Assembly (NCBI RefSeq): GCF_003382565.3
Contig: NZ_CP086253.1
Coordinates: 186,001-250,000, forward strand
Origin: Pectobacterium aquaticum
Lineage (GTDB): Bacteria; Pseudomonadota; Gammaproteobacteria; Enterobacterales; Enterobacteriaceae
Length of the DNA stretch: 64,000 bases
Direction: 5' to 3'
This document shows, piece after piece, positions 20,128 to 28,737 of the stretch; the stretch's first letter is position 1, and each line of letters starts with the position of its first letter. The notes under the pieces were generated by a model that was not told where the DNA came from, did not search any database, and saw nothing but the letters and a program-made list of their open reading frames with translations. The position numbers and the translations under genes were made by a program.

Positions 20128-21165
20128 ATGGCGTCGAGCGTTATTTCATTAAAGTCTTATAACTCTTTCTCGTTACCTGTTTCCGCATCTTGTATTAAGG
20201 TTGCGGATACTCAGGAAAAATTGATTGAAGGATGGCGCGTCGCCAGTGCATCACAAGAGCCTATTTTGTTGCTAGGGGAAGGGAGTAATGTCCTTTTTCT
20301 TGAAGATTTTTTAGGTACTATTCTGCTAAATCGGCTCAAGGGTATAGATATTCGAGAAGAAAGCGATGGGTGGTATCTTCATGTTGGTGCAGGTGAGAAT
20401 TGGCATCAATTAGTTGAATATACGCTTAAGCGTGGCATTGCTGGGTTAGAAAATCTGGCATTAATTCCCGGATGTGTGGGCTCTGCACCGATACAAAATA
20501 TTGGTGCGTATGGTATTGAATTACAACATGTCTGTGATTATGTGGAATTGCTGGATCTGACTGAAGGTAAGGTCATGCGTCTTAGCTCTGAGGAATGTCA
20601 ATTCAGTTACCGTGAAAGCATATTCAAGCATAAATATCGCTCTGGGTTTGCGATTACTGCTGTAGGGTTTTTTTTAAAGAAAGAGTGGAATCCAGTACTC
20701 AACTACGGTGATTTGGCAAAACTGAATCCTGAAACCGTGACGTCACAGCAGGTATTTGATTTTGTTTGTCATATGCGTCGAAGTAAACTTCCAGACCCTG
20801 TAGTGACAGGTAATGCTGGTAGCTTCTTCAAAAATCCAATAATTACACAACAGCATGCCGAACGTATTTTACAAGACTATCCGAATGCTCCTCAGTATTT
20901 ACAAGCTGATGGTAACGTTAAATTGGCCGCTGGATGGTTAATTGATCAATGCAAACTTAAAGGATTCCAGCTTGGTGGTGCTGCTGTTCACGAGAAACAG
21001 GCATTAGTTCTGATTAATAAAAATAATGCAAAAAGCTCAGATATTGTTGAATTAGCTCGTTACGTCCGCAACCAGGTTTCTGAAAAATTCTCCATACAAC
21101 TGGAACCTGAAGTTCGCTTTATTGCTGCGCATGGAGAGGTCAATGCCATCGAGGTATTATCATGA
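20128..21165 (+). CDS. murB: UDP-N-acetylenolpyruvoylglucosamine reductase
   Basis: 345 residues from ATG 20128 (MASSVISLKSYNSFSL). An open upstream extension runs through the 5S gene and is spurious. MurB reduces UDP-GlcNAc-enolpyruvate to UDP-MurNAc with NADPH and FAD. The FAD-binding segment LLLGEGSNVLFLEDF lies at about residues 44-58, the catalytic serine in GNAGSFFKNP, and the catalytic glutamate near the C-terminus (EPEVRFIA). Length fits the E. coli type. Overlaps birA by ATGA, as in other enterics. Distinctly A+T-rich compared with the ribosomal genes nearby. Confidence 0.96.
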   Translation: MASSVISLKSYNSFSLPVSASCIKVADTQEKLIEGWRVASASQEPILLLGEGSNVLFLEDFLGTILLNRLKGIDIREESDGWYLHVGAGENWHQLVEYTLKRGIAGLENLALIPGCVGSAPIQNIGAYGIELQHVCDYVELLDLTEGKVMRLSSEECQFSYRESIFKHKYRSGFAITAVGFFLKKEWNPVLNYGDLAKLNPETVTSQQVFDFVCHMRRSKLPDPVVTGNAGSFFKNPIITQQHAERILQDYPNAPQYLQADGNVKLAAGWLIDQCKLKGFQLGGAAVHEKQALVLINKNNAKSSDIVELARYVRNQVSEKFSIQLEPEVRFIAAHGEVNAIEVLS

Positions 21166-22121
21166 AAGATATTACGGTTCCTCTTAAATTAATTAAAATC
21201 CTATCTGATGGTGAATTTTATTCCGGTGAGCTACTGGGCGAAATGATGGGGATGAGCCGAGCTGCGATTAATAAACATATTCAAACTATACGTGATTGGG
21301 GAATTGATGTTTTTACTGTAACGGGTAAGGGCTATTCTTTGCCAACGCCTATGCAGTTACTAGATGAAGAAGTTATTCTTAAGCGCCTACCGGAAAGTGG
21401 CGTGACGGTTTTACCTGTCGTTGATTCTACGAATCAGTACATTTTAGAACGATTGGATTCGCTGTCATCCGGTGATGCATGTATTGCTGAGTATCAGCAA
21501 TCTGGGCGTGGTCGTCGGGGGCGGCAATGGTTTTCACCCTTTGGTGCGAATTTGTATTTATCCTTATATTGGCGTTTAGAGCAGGGACCAGCTGCGGCTG
21601 TTGGAGTGAGTCTGGTTATCGGTATCGTAATGGCCGAAGTGCTACATAAGCTTGGTGCTGATGGTGTTCGAGTCAAATGGCCTAATGATTTATATCTGAA
21701 GGATAGAAAATTGGCTGGTATTCTTGTTGAACTGACTGGGAAAACTGGGGATGCTGCTAATTTGGTAATTGGTGCAGGCATTAATTTACAAATGAGGGCA
21801 CCTGCCCCAGATACGATTAATCAAGGCTGGATAAATTTACAAGAGGCAGGTATAGAGATTGATCGTAATACTCTCGCTTCGGCTCTTATTTCTGAATTAA
21901 GAAGCGCTTTGGCCGTCTTTGAACTACAAGGTCTTGAACCATTTATTCCCAGATGGGAAAAATTGGATAACTATTTTAATCGTCCGATCCGTTTGATTAT
22001 CGGTAATCGCGAAATACATGGGATAGAACGAGGAATCGATCACCAAGGTGCATTGTTATTAGAAAACGATGGTTTGATAGCACCGTATATTGGTGGGGAA
22101 ATTTCTCTGCGCGGTGTATAA
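21162..22121 (+). CDS. birA: biotin-protein ligase / biotin operon repressor
   Basis: 319 residues. BirA attaches biotin to acetyl-CoA carboxylase biotin carrier protein and, as biotinoyl-AMP-bound dimer, represses the bio operon. The N-terminal helix-turn-helix is at about residues 18-43 (GELLGEMMGMSRAAINKHI), the biotinoyl-AMP loop GRGRRG at 115-120, and the active lysine region KDRKLAGILVE in the catalytic core. The presence of the DNA-binding domain marks it as the bifunctional group II form. Starts within the murB stop; followed by a bidirectional terminator. Confidence 0.97.
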   Translation: MKDITVPLKLIKILSDGEFYSGELLGEMMGMSRAAINKHIQTIRDWGIDVFTVTGKGYSLPTPMQLLDEEVILKRLPESGVTVLPVVDSTNQYILERLDSLSSGDACIAEYQQSGRGRRGRQWFSPFGANLYLSLYWRLEQGPAAAVGVSLVIGIVMAEVLHKLGADGVRVKWPNDLYLKDRKLAGILVELTGKTGDAANLVIGAGINLQMRAPAPDTINQGWINLQEAGIEIDRNTLASALISELRSALAVFELQGLEPFIPRWEKLDNYFNRPIRLIIGNREIHGIERGIDHQGALLLENDGLIAPYIGGEISLRGV

Positions 22122-22150
22122 AAAAAGGGGGGGAGATATCCCCCTTTTAT
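22121..22150. terminator. bidirectional terminator between birA and coaA
   Basis: An A-run, a run of Gs (22127-22133), loop AGATAT, a run of Cs and then TTTT (to about 22147), flanked by A-run and T-run on opposite sides. It serves both convergent genes. Confidence 0.85.
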
Positions 22151-22154
22151 ATAT

Positions 22155-23105
22155 TTATTTTCTTAATCTAACACATTCAACGGCATGGTTGGCGCTTTTG
22201 GTCATAATAAGACTAGCTCTCTCCCGGGTAGGGAGGATATTTTCTTTTAGATTAAGTCCGTTAATTTCCTTCCATAATTGAGATGCAATACCGATAGATT
22301 CTTCTTCCGTCAATTTTGCATAATTATGAAAATATGAGTTTGGATTTGAGAATGCACCCTGCCTAAACTTCAAAAATCTATTTATATACCATGTCTGTAA
22401 CAGTGTTTCAGACGCATCCACATAAATAGAGAAATCTACGAAATCAGAAACAAAAACTCTATGTGGATCATGTGGATAGTCCATTCCACTTTGTAAAACA
22501 TTCAAGCCTTCTAATATTAAAATATCAGGTTGCTCCAGCACTTTATTGTTATTAGGAACAATGTCATATGTCAGGTGGGAATAAGTTGGGGCTGTGACTT
22601 TGTGTGTCCCTGATTTTATATCAGAAACAAATTTCACCAAGCTATGCATATCGTATGACTGCGGAAAACCTTTTTTCTTCATCAAATCGCGTTCTTTTAG
22701 CACCTTATTTGGATGAAGAAACCCATCGGTTGTAATAAGTTCTACACTGCGGTGTTCCGGCCAACGGCTTAATAACGCTTGAAGCACACGAGCTGTGGTA
22801 CTTTTTCCTACAGCGACACTGCCTGCAATACCGATTATGTAAGGTATTTTTTGGCCATCAGTTCCTAAGAACTGCTCAAGCACAGCCTGACGTCGTAAAT
22901 TAGAGCTGATATAGAAATTGAGCAGGCGAGATAGCGGCAGATAAATTTCTGCGACTTCGTCTAATGAAAGGTCTTCGTTAATCCCTTTGAGCTTAACGAT
23001 TTCTTCCTCTGTCAGCGTTAACGGGACGGAATCGCGCAAGGCGGCCCATTGGCTGCGGTTAAATTGTAGATATGGCGTGGCCAAGGATTGCTCTCTATTG
23101 CTCAT
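22155..23105 (-). CDS. coaA: pantothenate kinase (type I)
   Basis: 316 residues, the same as E. coli. Phosphorylates pantothenate in the first, rate-limiting step of coenzyme A synthesis; feedback-inhibited by CoA in characterised homologues. The P-loop GSVAVGKS lies at residues 95-102 with catalytic K101. Convergent with birA. Upstream on the same strand, 211 bp away, is a GNAT acetyltransferase gene that is not at this place in E. coli. Confidence 0.97.
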   Translation of the reverse strand: MSNREQSLATPYLQFNRSQWAALRDSVPLTLTEEEIVKLKGINEDLSLDEVAEIYLPLSRLLNFYISSNLRRQAVLEQFLGTDGQKIPYIIGIAGSVAVGKSTTARVLQALLSRWPEHRSVELITTDGFLHPNKVLKERDLMKKKGFPQSYDMHSLVKFVSDIKSGTHKVTAPTYSHLTYDIVPNNNKVLEQPDILILEGLNVLQSGMDYPHDPHRVFVSDFVDFSIYVDASETLLQTWYINRFLKFRQGAFSNPNSYFHNYAKLTEEESIGIASQLWKEINGLNLKENILPTRERASLIMTKSANHAVECVRLRK

Positions 23106-23316
23106 AAGTCGTGTTCTGCCTGCTTCACAGGTAAGAAAAGGGACTCTTCGCCCAGCGAAGAAAACGGGCTATTAGTTTAGTCAACGCGATGATCGCGGCA
23201 CCTTCTCTTATGTAATAAATTTTTGATAATGGGCAGGTTAACACTTTGCTGCTAGAAAGAAGAAGAGAAAATCGGTGCTGTACCCGATGCTTCTATGTTT
23301 ACGCATCGAGTGTTTG

Positions 23317-23865
23317 CTAACTAGCGATGGCTTTACCTAAACCATTCACGGCAAAGAGGCGCTTATAATAAATGGCCGTTGGGTGATAATAGCCATCGGG
23401 TGTGCAAGCATAGTCTGGTAATTCTCCCAGATGGCGATAGCCCAATGCACGGTAGAACGCTTCTGCGGGGGAACCTGCTTGAGTATCTAAGTAGAGTAAT
23501 CCCCTCTGTTGTGAAAGCGCGCTCTGTTCCAATAGTTGAATGAGCAGTCGGCCTATTCCTGCTCTTCTTGTGCGACTGTGAACCAATAATTTTTGAATTT
23601 CAGCTCTGTTTTTCCCATTTGGCTTTTGACACAACTCAAGCTGTACGCTTCCGACGACACCATTCTCATCGCGCGCTACCCATAACATGCGTTCACCGCT
23701 GGCGACGAATGTTTGCAAACTATGAAAATATTCTGTGGCTTCTTTGTGGGACAGTGGCGAGTGGTACCCAACAGAAGCACCTTTTTCTACAGCATCTATG
23801 AGTAGGCTAGCCAGTTCCTCACGATAGGCAGGTAAGGTTGCGGCATTGAGTTGAACGGTTTTCAT
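23317..23865 (-). CDS. GNAT-family N-acetyltransferase
   Basis: 182 residues. The acetyl-CoA-binding motif A is RRAGIG at residues 100-105, preceded by the beta-4 strand AEIQKLLVHSRTR and followed by the helix RLLIQLLEQSAL. The C-terminal YFYR-like segment AEAFYRALGYRHLGELPDY is also typical of GNATs. The substrate cannot be read from sequence. The ribosome-binding site GAAGAGG precedes the ATG at 23865. It sits between coaA and the tRNA cluster, a point where E. coli has no gene, so it is an accessory insertion in this lineage. Confidence 0.85.
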   Translation of the reverse strand: MKTVQLNAATLPAYREELASLLIDAVEKGASVGYHSPLSHKEATEYFHSLQTFVASGERMLWVARDENGVVGSVQLELCQKPNGKNRAEIQKLLVHSRTRRAGIGRLLIQLLEQSALSQQRGLLYLDTQAGSPAEAFYRALGYRHLGELPDYACTPDGYYHPTAIYYKRLFAVNGLGKAIAS

Positions 23866-23902
23866 CGTATTTTTCCTCTTCGACAGAAATTTATTTCTAA
23901 CC

Positions 23903-23991
23903 GAGCAAAATGTATTCCAGGTTCATTCCCTTAGAAAAGCGAGCAAAATAGCATCGATCAGTGCAGTGCGTGCTCTTCTAAAGAGCAAAAT
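23903..23991. repeat. three direct repeats GAGCAAAAT with a hairpin
   Basis: GAGCAAAAT occurs at 23903-23911, 23941-23949 and 23983-23991; the third copy overlaps the hairpin GCTCTT-cta-AAGAGC (23972-23986). The set lies in the 331-bp gap 23866-24196 upstream of the GNAT gene, where I see no ORF. Candidate operator for a regulator of that gene; unassigned. Confidence 0.4.
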
Positions 23992-24153
23992 CGTATTTTA
24001 GGTGCTAGAGGCATCGGCGGAAATTTGATGGCGAAACCTCCACTTTACTGGATAGAACTGGTGGTTCTTTGCGCTAATTCTTACTGTTACTCTAGATTTA
24101 TAGCTGTATTTGGATAAAATCTAAGCGATAGCGCATTTTACGCAATTTTTTTG

Positions 24154-24182
24154 TTGCATCGAGCGTTCTGTCTACCTAGAAT
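24154..24182 (+). promoter_or_regulatory. promoter of the tRNA-tufB operon
   Basis: -35 TTGCAT (24154-24159), 17-bp spacer, -10 TAGAAT (24177-24182) and a GC-rich discriminator (GCGCAGC). This matches the E. coli thrU promoter arrangement and is likely under stringent control. Confidence 0.85.
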
Positions 24183-24196
24183 GCGCAGCACTTGAA

Positions 24197-24272
<76 letters not shown>

Positions 24273-24287
24273 TCAAGTACACAATCA

Positions 24288-24372
<85 letters not shown>

Positions 24373-24502
24373 AATTCAATCCTGGCAACAGGATACTCGA
24401 TACGGTAGTAAAAGTAAGCCGGATCGACGAAGGCGGGGTCTATAAAATCTTATTCCCCAACTTCAAAATCTACAGAAAAATTAGGTAGCCGAGTTCCAGG
24501 AT

Positions 24503-24577
<75 letters not shown>

Positions 24578-24583
24578 AGATGT

Positions 24584-24659
24584 GCTGATATAGCTCAGTT
24601 GGTAGAGCGCACCCTTGGTAAGGGTGAGGTCGGCAGTTCGAATCTGCCTATCAGCACCA
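24584..24659 (+). tRNA. thrT: tRNA-Thr (GGT)
   Basis: 76 nt, GCTGATATAGCTCAG to ATCAGCACCA; anticodon GGT. Last tRNA before tufB, 6 nt after tRNA-Gly. Confidence 0.97.
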
Positions 24660-24766
24660 CTTCCTTTTCCTCCTCCTGATTTTCTTTCTGTGAATAAATT
24701 CAGCGAGCTATCGCTTGGTTGATGTGGTGATACCACCGATTTATCCGTGTCTTAGAGGGACAATCG

Positions 24767-25951
24767 ATGTCTAAAGAAAAATTTGAACGTACAAAACCGC
24801 ACGTTAACGTCGGTACTATCGGCCACGTTGACCATGGTAAAACAACGCTGACCGCTGCAATCACTACCGTTCTGGCTAAAACCTACGGTGGTAACGCGCG
24901 TGCATTCGACCAGATCGATAACGCACCAGAAGAAAAAGCACGTGGTATCACTATCAACACCTCTCACGTTGAATACGATACCCCGTCTCGCCACTACGCG
25001 CACGTTGACTGCCCAGGGCACGCCGACTATGTGAAAAACATGATCACCGGTGCTGCCCAGATGGACGGTGCGATCCTGGTTGTTGCTGCGACTGACGGCC
25101 CAATGCCTCAGACCCGTGAGCACATCCTGCTGGGTCGTCAGGTTGGCGTTCCTTTCATCATCGTGTTCCTGAACAAATGTGACATGGTTGATGATGAAGA
25201 GCTGCTGGAACTGGTTGAGATGGAAGTGCGTGAGCTGTTGTCTCAGTACGACTTCCCAGGCGACGACACCCCAGTGGTTCGTGGTTCTGCTCTGAAAGCG
25301 CTGGAAGGCGACGCTGAGTGGGAAGCAAAAATCATCGAACTGGCAGGCTACCTGGATTCTTATATTCCAGAACCAGAGCGTGCGATTGACAAGCCGTTCC
25401 TGCTGCCAATCGAAGACGTATTCTCCATCTCCGGTCGTGGTACCGTTGTTACCGGTCGTGTAGAGCGCGGTATCGTTAAAGTGGGTGAAGAAGTTGAAAT
25501 CGTTGGTATCAAAGATACGGCGAAATCTACCTGTACTGGCGTAGAAATGTTCCGCAAACTGCTGGACGAAGGTCGTGCAGGCGAGAACGTTGGTGTTCTG
25601 CTGCGCGGTATCAAGCGTGAAGAAATCGAGCGTGGTCAGGTACTGGCTAAGCCGGGTTCAATCAAGCCGCACACTCAGTTCGAATCAGAAGTGTATATCC
25701 TGAGCAAAGATGAAGGCGGCCGTCATACTCCGTTCTTCAAAGGCTACCGTCCTCAGTTCTACTTCCGTACCACTGACGTGACGGGCACCATCGAACTGCC
25801 AGAAGGCGTAGAGATGGTAATGCCGGGCGACAACATCAAAATGGTTGTTACCCTGATCCACCCAATCGCGATGGATGATGGTTTGCGTTTCGCAATCCGT
25901 GAAGGCGGCCGTACAGTAGGCGCGGGCGTTGTTGCTAAAGTTATCGCTTAA
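24767..25951 (+). CDS. tufB: translation elongation factor Tu
   Basis: 394 residues. The GTPase delivers aminoacyl-tRNA to the ribosome. G1 motif GHVDHGKT at residues 19-26, DCPGH (G3), NKCD (G4); domains 2 and 3 follow with the conserved GRTVGAGVV end. Codon use is strongly biased, as expected for a very highly expressed gene. Named tufB by context: co-transcribed after four tRNAs, as in E. coli. Ends at a strong terminator. Confidence 0.98.
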   Translation: MSKEKFERTKPHVNVGTIGHVDHGKTTLTAAITTVLAKTYGGNARAFDQIDNAPEEKARGITINTSHVEYDTPSRHYAHVDCPGHADYVKNMITGAAQMDGAILVVAATDGPMPQTREHILLGRQVGVPFIIVFLNKCDMVDDEELLELVEMEVRELLSQYDFPGDDTPVVRGSALKALEGDAEWEAKIIELAGYLDSYIPEPERAIDKPFLLPIEDVFSISGRGTVVTGRVERGIVKVGEEVEIVGIKDTAKSTCTGVEMFRKLLDEGRAGENVGVLLRGIKREEIERGQVLAKPGSIKPHTQFESEVYILSKDEGGRHTPFFKGYRPQFYFRTTDVTGTIELPEGVEMVMPGDNIKMVVTLIHPIAMDDGLRFAIREGGRTVGAGVVAKVIA

Positions 25952-25981
25952 TCGCTGATAACGTTTGACGCGACACGCGAT

Positions 25982-26008
25982 AAAAGGGCATCATTTGATG
26001 CCCTTTTT
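25982..26008 (+). terminator. tufB intrinsic terminator
   Basis: AAAAGGGCATCA (25982-25993), loop TT, TGATGCCCTTTT (25996-26007) and a T-run. Confidence 0.93.
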
Positions 26009-26023
26009 CTACGCTGTCATGGT

Positions 26024-26076
26024 AGAACCTATCTCATCAGCGATTGTGAGATATAATCATTGGTGAGATAGGCTCT
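26024..26076. repeat. alternative-hairpin element upstream of secE
   Basis: AGAACCTATCTCATCA (26024-26039) and TGGTGAGATAGGCTCT (26061-26076) are near-perfect inverted repeats (14 of 16). An inner TGAGATA (26047-26053) can also pair with TATCTCA (26030-26036), so two mutually exclusive hairpins are possible. TATAAT occurs inside. It may be a small mobile-element remnant or a leader regulatory structure. Confidence 0.4.
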
Positions 26077-26188
26077 GTAGATACGGCGTAAATACCGAAT
26101 TATTCGTTTTACAGAACATCTTTCGGTTTGGTTGCTCCGTGGTTACGGGGCAAAGTTATTTGTCTGAATCATTGTGACAGGTTGGTTT

Positions 26189-26572
26189 ATGAGTGCGAAT
26201 ACCGAAGCTCAGGATAGTGGGCGTGGCCTGGAAGTGATTAAGTGGCTGGTAGTAGGTGCCTTGCTGGTCGTTGCGATTGTTGGCAATTATTATTACCGCG
26301 AACTTAGTCTTCCTCTGCGTGCATTGGCTGTTGTTATCCTGATCGCCGCAGCTGGTGGTGTGGCTCTGCTGACCACAAAAGGCAAAGCAACCGTAACGTT
26401 TGCTCGCGAAGCGCGTACTGAAGTACGTAAAGTAATTTGGCCGACTCGTCAGGAAACGTTACACACCACGTTAATCGTTGCCGCAGTTACTGCCGTGATG
26501 TCACTGATTTTGTGGGGGCTGGATGGTATTCTGGTTCGTCTGGTATCGTTTATCACTGGCCTGAGGTTCTAA
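26189..26572 (+). CDS. secE: preprotein translocase subunit SecE
   Basis: 127 residues from ATG 26189 (MSANTEAQ), as in E. coli; a GTG 15 nt upstream is in frame but unlikely. An inner-membrane clamp around SecY, with three membrane segments (about residues 19-36, 42-60, 92-115) and the conserved cytosolic amphipathic region AREARTEVRKVIWPTRQET. In operon with nusG (3-nt gap). Confidence 0.97.
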   Translation: MSANTEAQDSGRGLEVIKWLVVGALLVVAIVGNYYYRELSLPLRALAVVILIAAAGGVALLTTKGKATVTFAREARTEVRKVIWPTRQETLHTTLIVAAVTAVMSLILWGLDGILVRLVSFITGLRF

Positions 26573-26575
26573 AAG

Positions 26576-27121
26576 ATGTCTGAAGCTCCAAAAAAACGTT
26601 GGTACGTCGTTCAGGCGTTTTCTGGTTTTGAAGGTCGCGTAGCACAGTCTCTGCGTGAACACATCAAACTCCATAATATGGAAGAGCTTTTTGGCGAAGT
26701 CATGGTTCCTACTGAAGAAGTCGTTGAGATCCGTGGTGGTCAACGTCGCAAGAGCGAACGCAAGTTTTTCCCCGGTTATGTTTTAGTACAGATGGTTATG
26801 GAAGATGCGAGTTGGCATCTTGTGCGCAGTGTACCCCGTGTTATGGGGTTCATTGGCGGCACATCTGACCGTCCTGCTCCAATCAGTGATAAAGAAGTGG
26901 ATGCGATTATGAATCGTCTCCAGCAGGTTGGTGACAAGCCTCGTCCGAAAACGTTGTTTGAACCGGGTGAAATGGTTCGCGTTAACGATGGTCCATTTGC
27001 CGACTTTAACGGCGTTGTTGAAGAAGTTGATTACGAGAAGAGCCGCCTGAAGGTGTCTGTTTCTATATTTGGTCGTGCGACACCTGTTGAACTGGACTTT
27101 GCTCAGGTCGAAAAAGGCTAA
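26576..27121 (+). CDS. nusG: transcription termination/antitermination factor NusG
   Basis: 181 residues. The N-terminal NGN domain (KKRWYVVQAFSGFEGRVAQSL) binds RNA polymerase; the C-terminal KOW domain (PGEMVRVNDGPFADFNGVVEEVDYEKSRLKV) contacts Rho or S10. Couples transcription to translation and assists Rho termination and rrn antitermination. Directly after secE. The transcript should stop at the hairpin 27160-27188, which overlaps the rplK promoter. Confidence 0.98.
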   Translation: MSEAPKKRWYVVQAFSGFEGRVAQSLREHIKLHNMEELFGEVMVPTEEVVEIRGGQRRKSERKFFPGYVLVQMVMEDASWHLVRSVPRVMGFIGGTSDRPAPISDKEVDAIMNRLQQVGDKPRPKTLFEPGEMVRVNDGPFADFNGVVEEVDYEKSRLKVSVSIFGRATPVELDFAQVEKG

Positions 27122-27152
27122 TTGCCTGACAAGACTTGCTGAAAATAGCGAC

Positions 27153-27181
27153 TTGCCTATGGCGCGAAATTAACCTATAAT
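27153..27181 (+). promoter_or_regulatory. rplK (L11 operon) promoter
   Basis: -35 TTGCCT (27153-27158), 17-bp spacer, -10 TATAAT (27176-27181). The -10 box is embedded in the palindrome that forms the nusG terminator. Confidence 0.8.
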
Positions 27182-27195
27182 TTCGCGCCTTTTGT
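27160..27195 (+). terminator. secE-nusG terminator overlapping the rplK promoter
   Basis: GGCGCGAAATT (27161-27171) pairs perfectly with AATTTCGCGCC (27179-27189), followed by TTTTGTTTTT. For transcripts from secE-nusG this is an intrinsic terminator; RNA from the rplK promoter starts too late to contain the left arm. Confidence 0.75.
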
Positions 27196-27283
27196 TTTTC
27201 AGTGGCCTTAACGGCGTCTGAAACGTAATACAAACCACGGGGAGCCTTTTATTAGGCGCTATTACCCAATCGAGGAAAGTTAA

Positions 27284-27712
27284 ATGGCCAAGAAAGTACA
27301 AGCCTACGTCAAGCTGCAAGTTGCAGCTGGTATGGCTAACCCGAGCCCACCGGTAGGTCCTGCTCTGGGTCAGCAAGGTGTTAACATCATGGAATTCTGT
27401 AAGGCGTTCAATGCTAAAACTGAAAGCCTTGAGAAGGGTCTGCCGACTCCGGTTGTTATTACCGTTTATTCTGACCGTTCTTTCACCTTCGTTACCAAAA
27501 CGCCTCCAGCAGCTGTTCTGCTGAAGAAAGCGGCTGGTATCAAGTCTGGTTCAGGCAAGCCGAACAAAGACAAAGTAGGTAAAGTAACGAGCGCTCAGGT
27601 TCGTGAAATCGCAGAAACTAAAGCTGCGGACATGACTGGTTCTGATGTAGACGCCATGGCGCGCTCTATCGCAGGTACCGCTCGTTCCATGGGCCTGGTA
27701 GTGGAGGATTAA
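27284..27712 (+). CDS. rplK: 50S ribosomal protein L11
   Basis: 142 residues. Part of the GTPase-associated centre; also required for RelA activation. Proline-rich KLQVAAGMANPSPPVGPALGQQG near the N-terminus and the C-terminal rRNA-binding domain ending RSMGLVVED. In operon with rplA (3-nt gap). The leader 27190-27283 probably holds the L1 translational operator, inferred from the E. coli L11 operon. Confidence 0.98.
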   Translation: MAKKVQAYVKLQVAAGMANPSPPVGPALGQQGVNIMEFCKAFNAKTESLEKGLPTPVVITVYSDRSFTFVTKTPPAAVLLKKAAGIKSGSGKPNKDKVGKVTSAQVREIAETKAADMTGSDVDAMARSIAGTARSMGLVVED

Positions 27713-27715
27713 TAA

Positions 27716-28420
27716 ATGGCTAAGCTGACCAAGCGCATGCGTGTGATCCGTGACAAAGTTGATGTAACTAAACAGTATGACATCAACGAAGCTGTTGCTC
27801 TGCTCAAAGAGCTGGCCACTGCTAAGTTCGTAGAAAGTGTAGACGTAGCTGTTAACCTCGGCATCGATGCACGTAAATCTGACCAAAACGTTCGCGGTGC
27901 AACTGTTCTGCCTCACGGCACCGGTCGTTCTGTTCGCGTAGCTGTCTTCACCCAAGGTGCAAACGCTGAAGCTGCTAAAGCAGCTGGCGCTGAATTCGTG
28001 GGCATGGAAGATCTGGCTGATCAGATCAAGAAAGGCGAAATGGGCTTTGACGTTGTTATTGCATCTCCAGATGCAATGCGCGTTGTTGGTCAATTGGGCC
28101 AGGTTCTGGGTCCACGTGGCCTGATGCCAAACCCGAAAGTGGGTACTGTAACTCCTAACGTTGCTGAAGCTGTTAACAATGCTAAAGCTGGTCAGGTTCG
28201 TTACCGTAACGACAAGAACGGCATCATCCATACCACTATCGGTAAGGTTGATTTCGATTCTAACAAATTGAAAGAAAACCTAGAGTCTTTGTTGATTGCG
28301 CTGAAAAAAGCAAAACCATCTCAGGCGAAAGGCGTGTACATCAAGAAAGTTAGCTTGTCTACCACTATGGGCGCTGGCGTTGCCATCGACCAGAGCGGTC
28401 TGAACGCTGCTGCTAACTAA
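27716..28420 (+). CDS. rplA: 50S ribosomal protein L1
   Basis: 234 residues. Forms the L1 stalk and, in E. coli, represses translation of the rplKA mRNA when free. Two-domain protein with conserved GPRGLMPNPKVGTVT near residues 136-150 and the C-terminal KGVYIKKVSLSTTMG. Followed by the rplJ promoter region. Confidence 0.98.
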   Translation: MAKLTKRMRVIRDKVDVTKQYDINEAVALLKELATAKFVESVDVAVNLGIDARKSDQNVRGATVLPHGTGRSVRVAVFTQGANAEAAKAAGAEFVGMEDLADQIKKGEMGFDVVIASPDAMRVVGQLGQVLGPRGLMPNPKVGTVTPNVAEAVNNAKAGQVRYRNDKNGIIHTTIGKVDFDSNKLKENLESLLIALKKAKPSQAKGVYIKKVSLSTTMGAGVAIDQSGLNAAAN

Positions 28421-28435
28421 TAGCTTTTGTTCCGC

Positions 28436-28464
28436 TTTACTCGGGTGTGAGATTTACCTATAAT
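28436..28464 (+). promoter_or_regulatory. rplJ (L10 operon) promoter
   Basis: -35 TTTACT (28436-28441), 17-bp spacer, -10 TATAAT (28459-28464). As at rplK, the -10 is inside an imperfect inverted repeat (GGGTGTGA...TTACGCCC, 28443-28472), and both -10 boxes share the context ACCTATAATTTT/ACCTATAATTTC. Confidence 0.75.
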
Positions 28465-28469
28465 TTTAC

Positions 28470-28737
28470 GCCCGTTGTTCCTCAAGTGGAATGACGCAAG
28501 AATTTTTCGGTTGGAGCCTGGCCTATCCAGGCCTCCGTCCAAGACCGCAGGTGTTTCGTAAGAAACTTAATTCTCCTGCGTAGACGGTGACAGAGCCTAA
28601 ATAACGTTTTTCTTTTTTATAAAGAATAATTTTTTACTGGATTCTGCTCACCGTGTTTCAACGCTTATCTCTAATTTTGGCGATAAGTGAAGTGAGTTCC
28701 GGAGAGTTTCTCCGGCTAAATCCAGGAGCAAAAGCTA
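28470..28737 (+). promoter_or_regulatory. L10 leader of rplJL-rpoBC
   Basis: About 265 nt of untranslated leader with no ORF and several pairing segments: GGAGCCTGG/CCAGGCCTCC (about 28513-28536), and GGAGAG/CTCCGG-type elements just before the ATG. In E. coli the L10-L12 complex binds this leader and represses translation of rplJ and rplL; the same role is inferred here by position. Confidence 0.6.
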
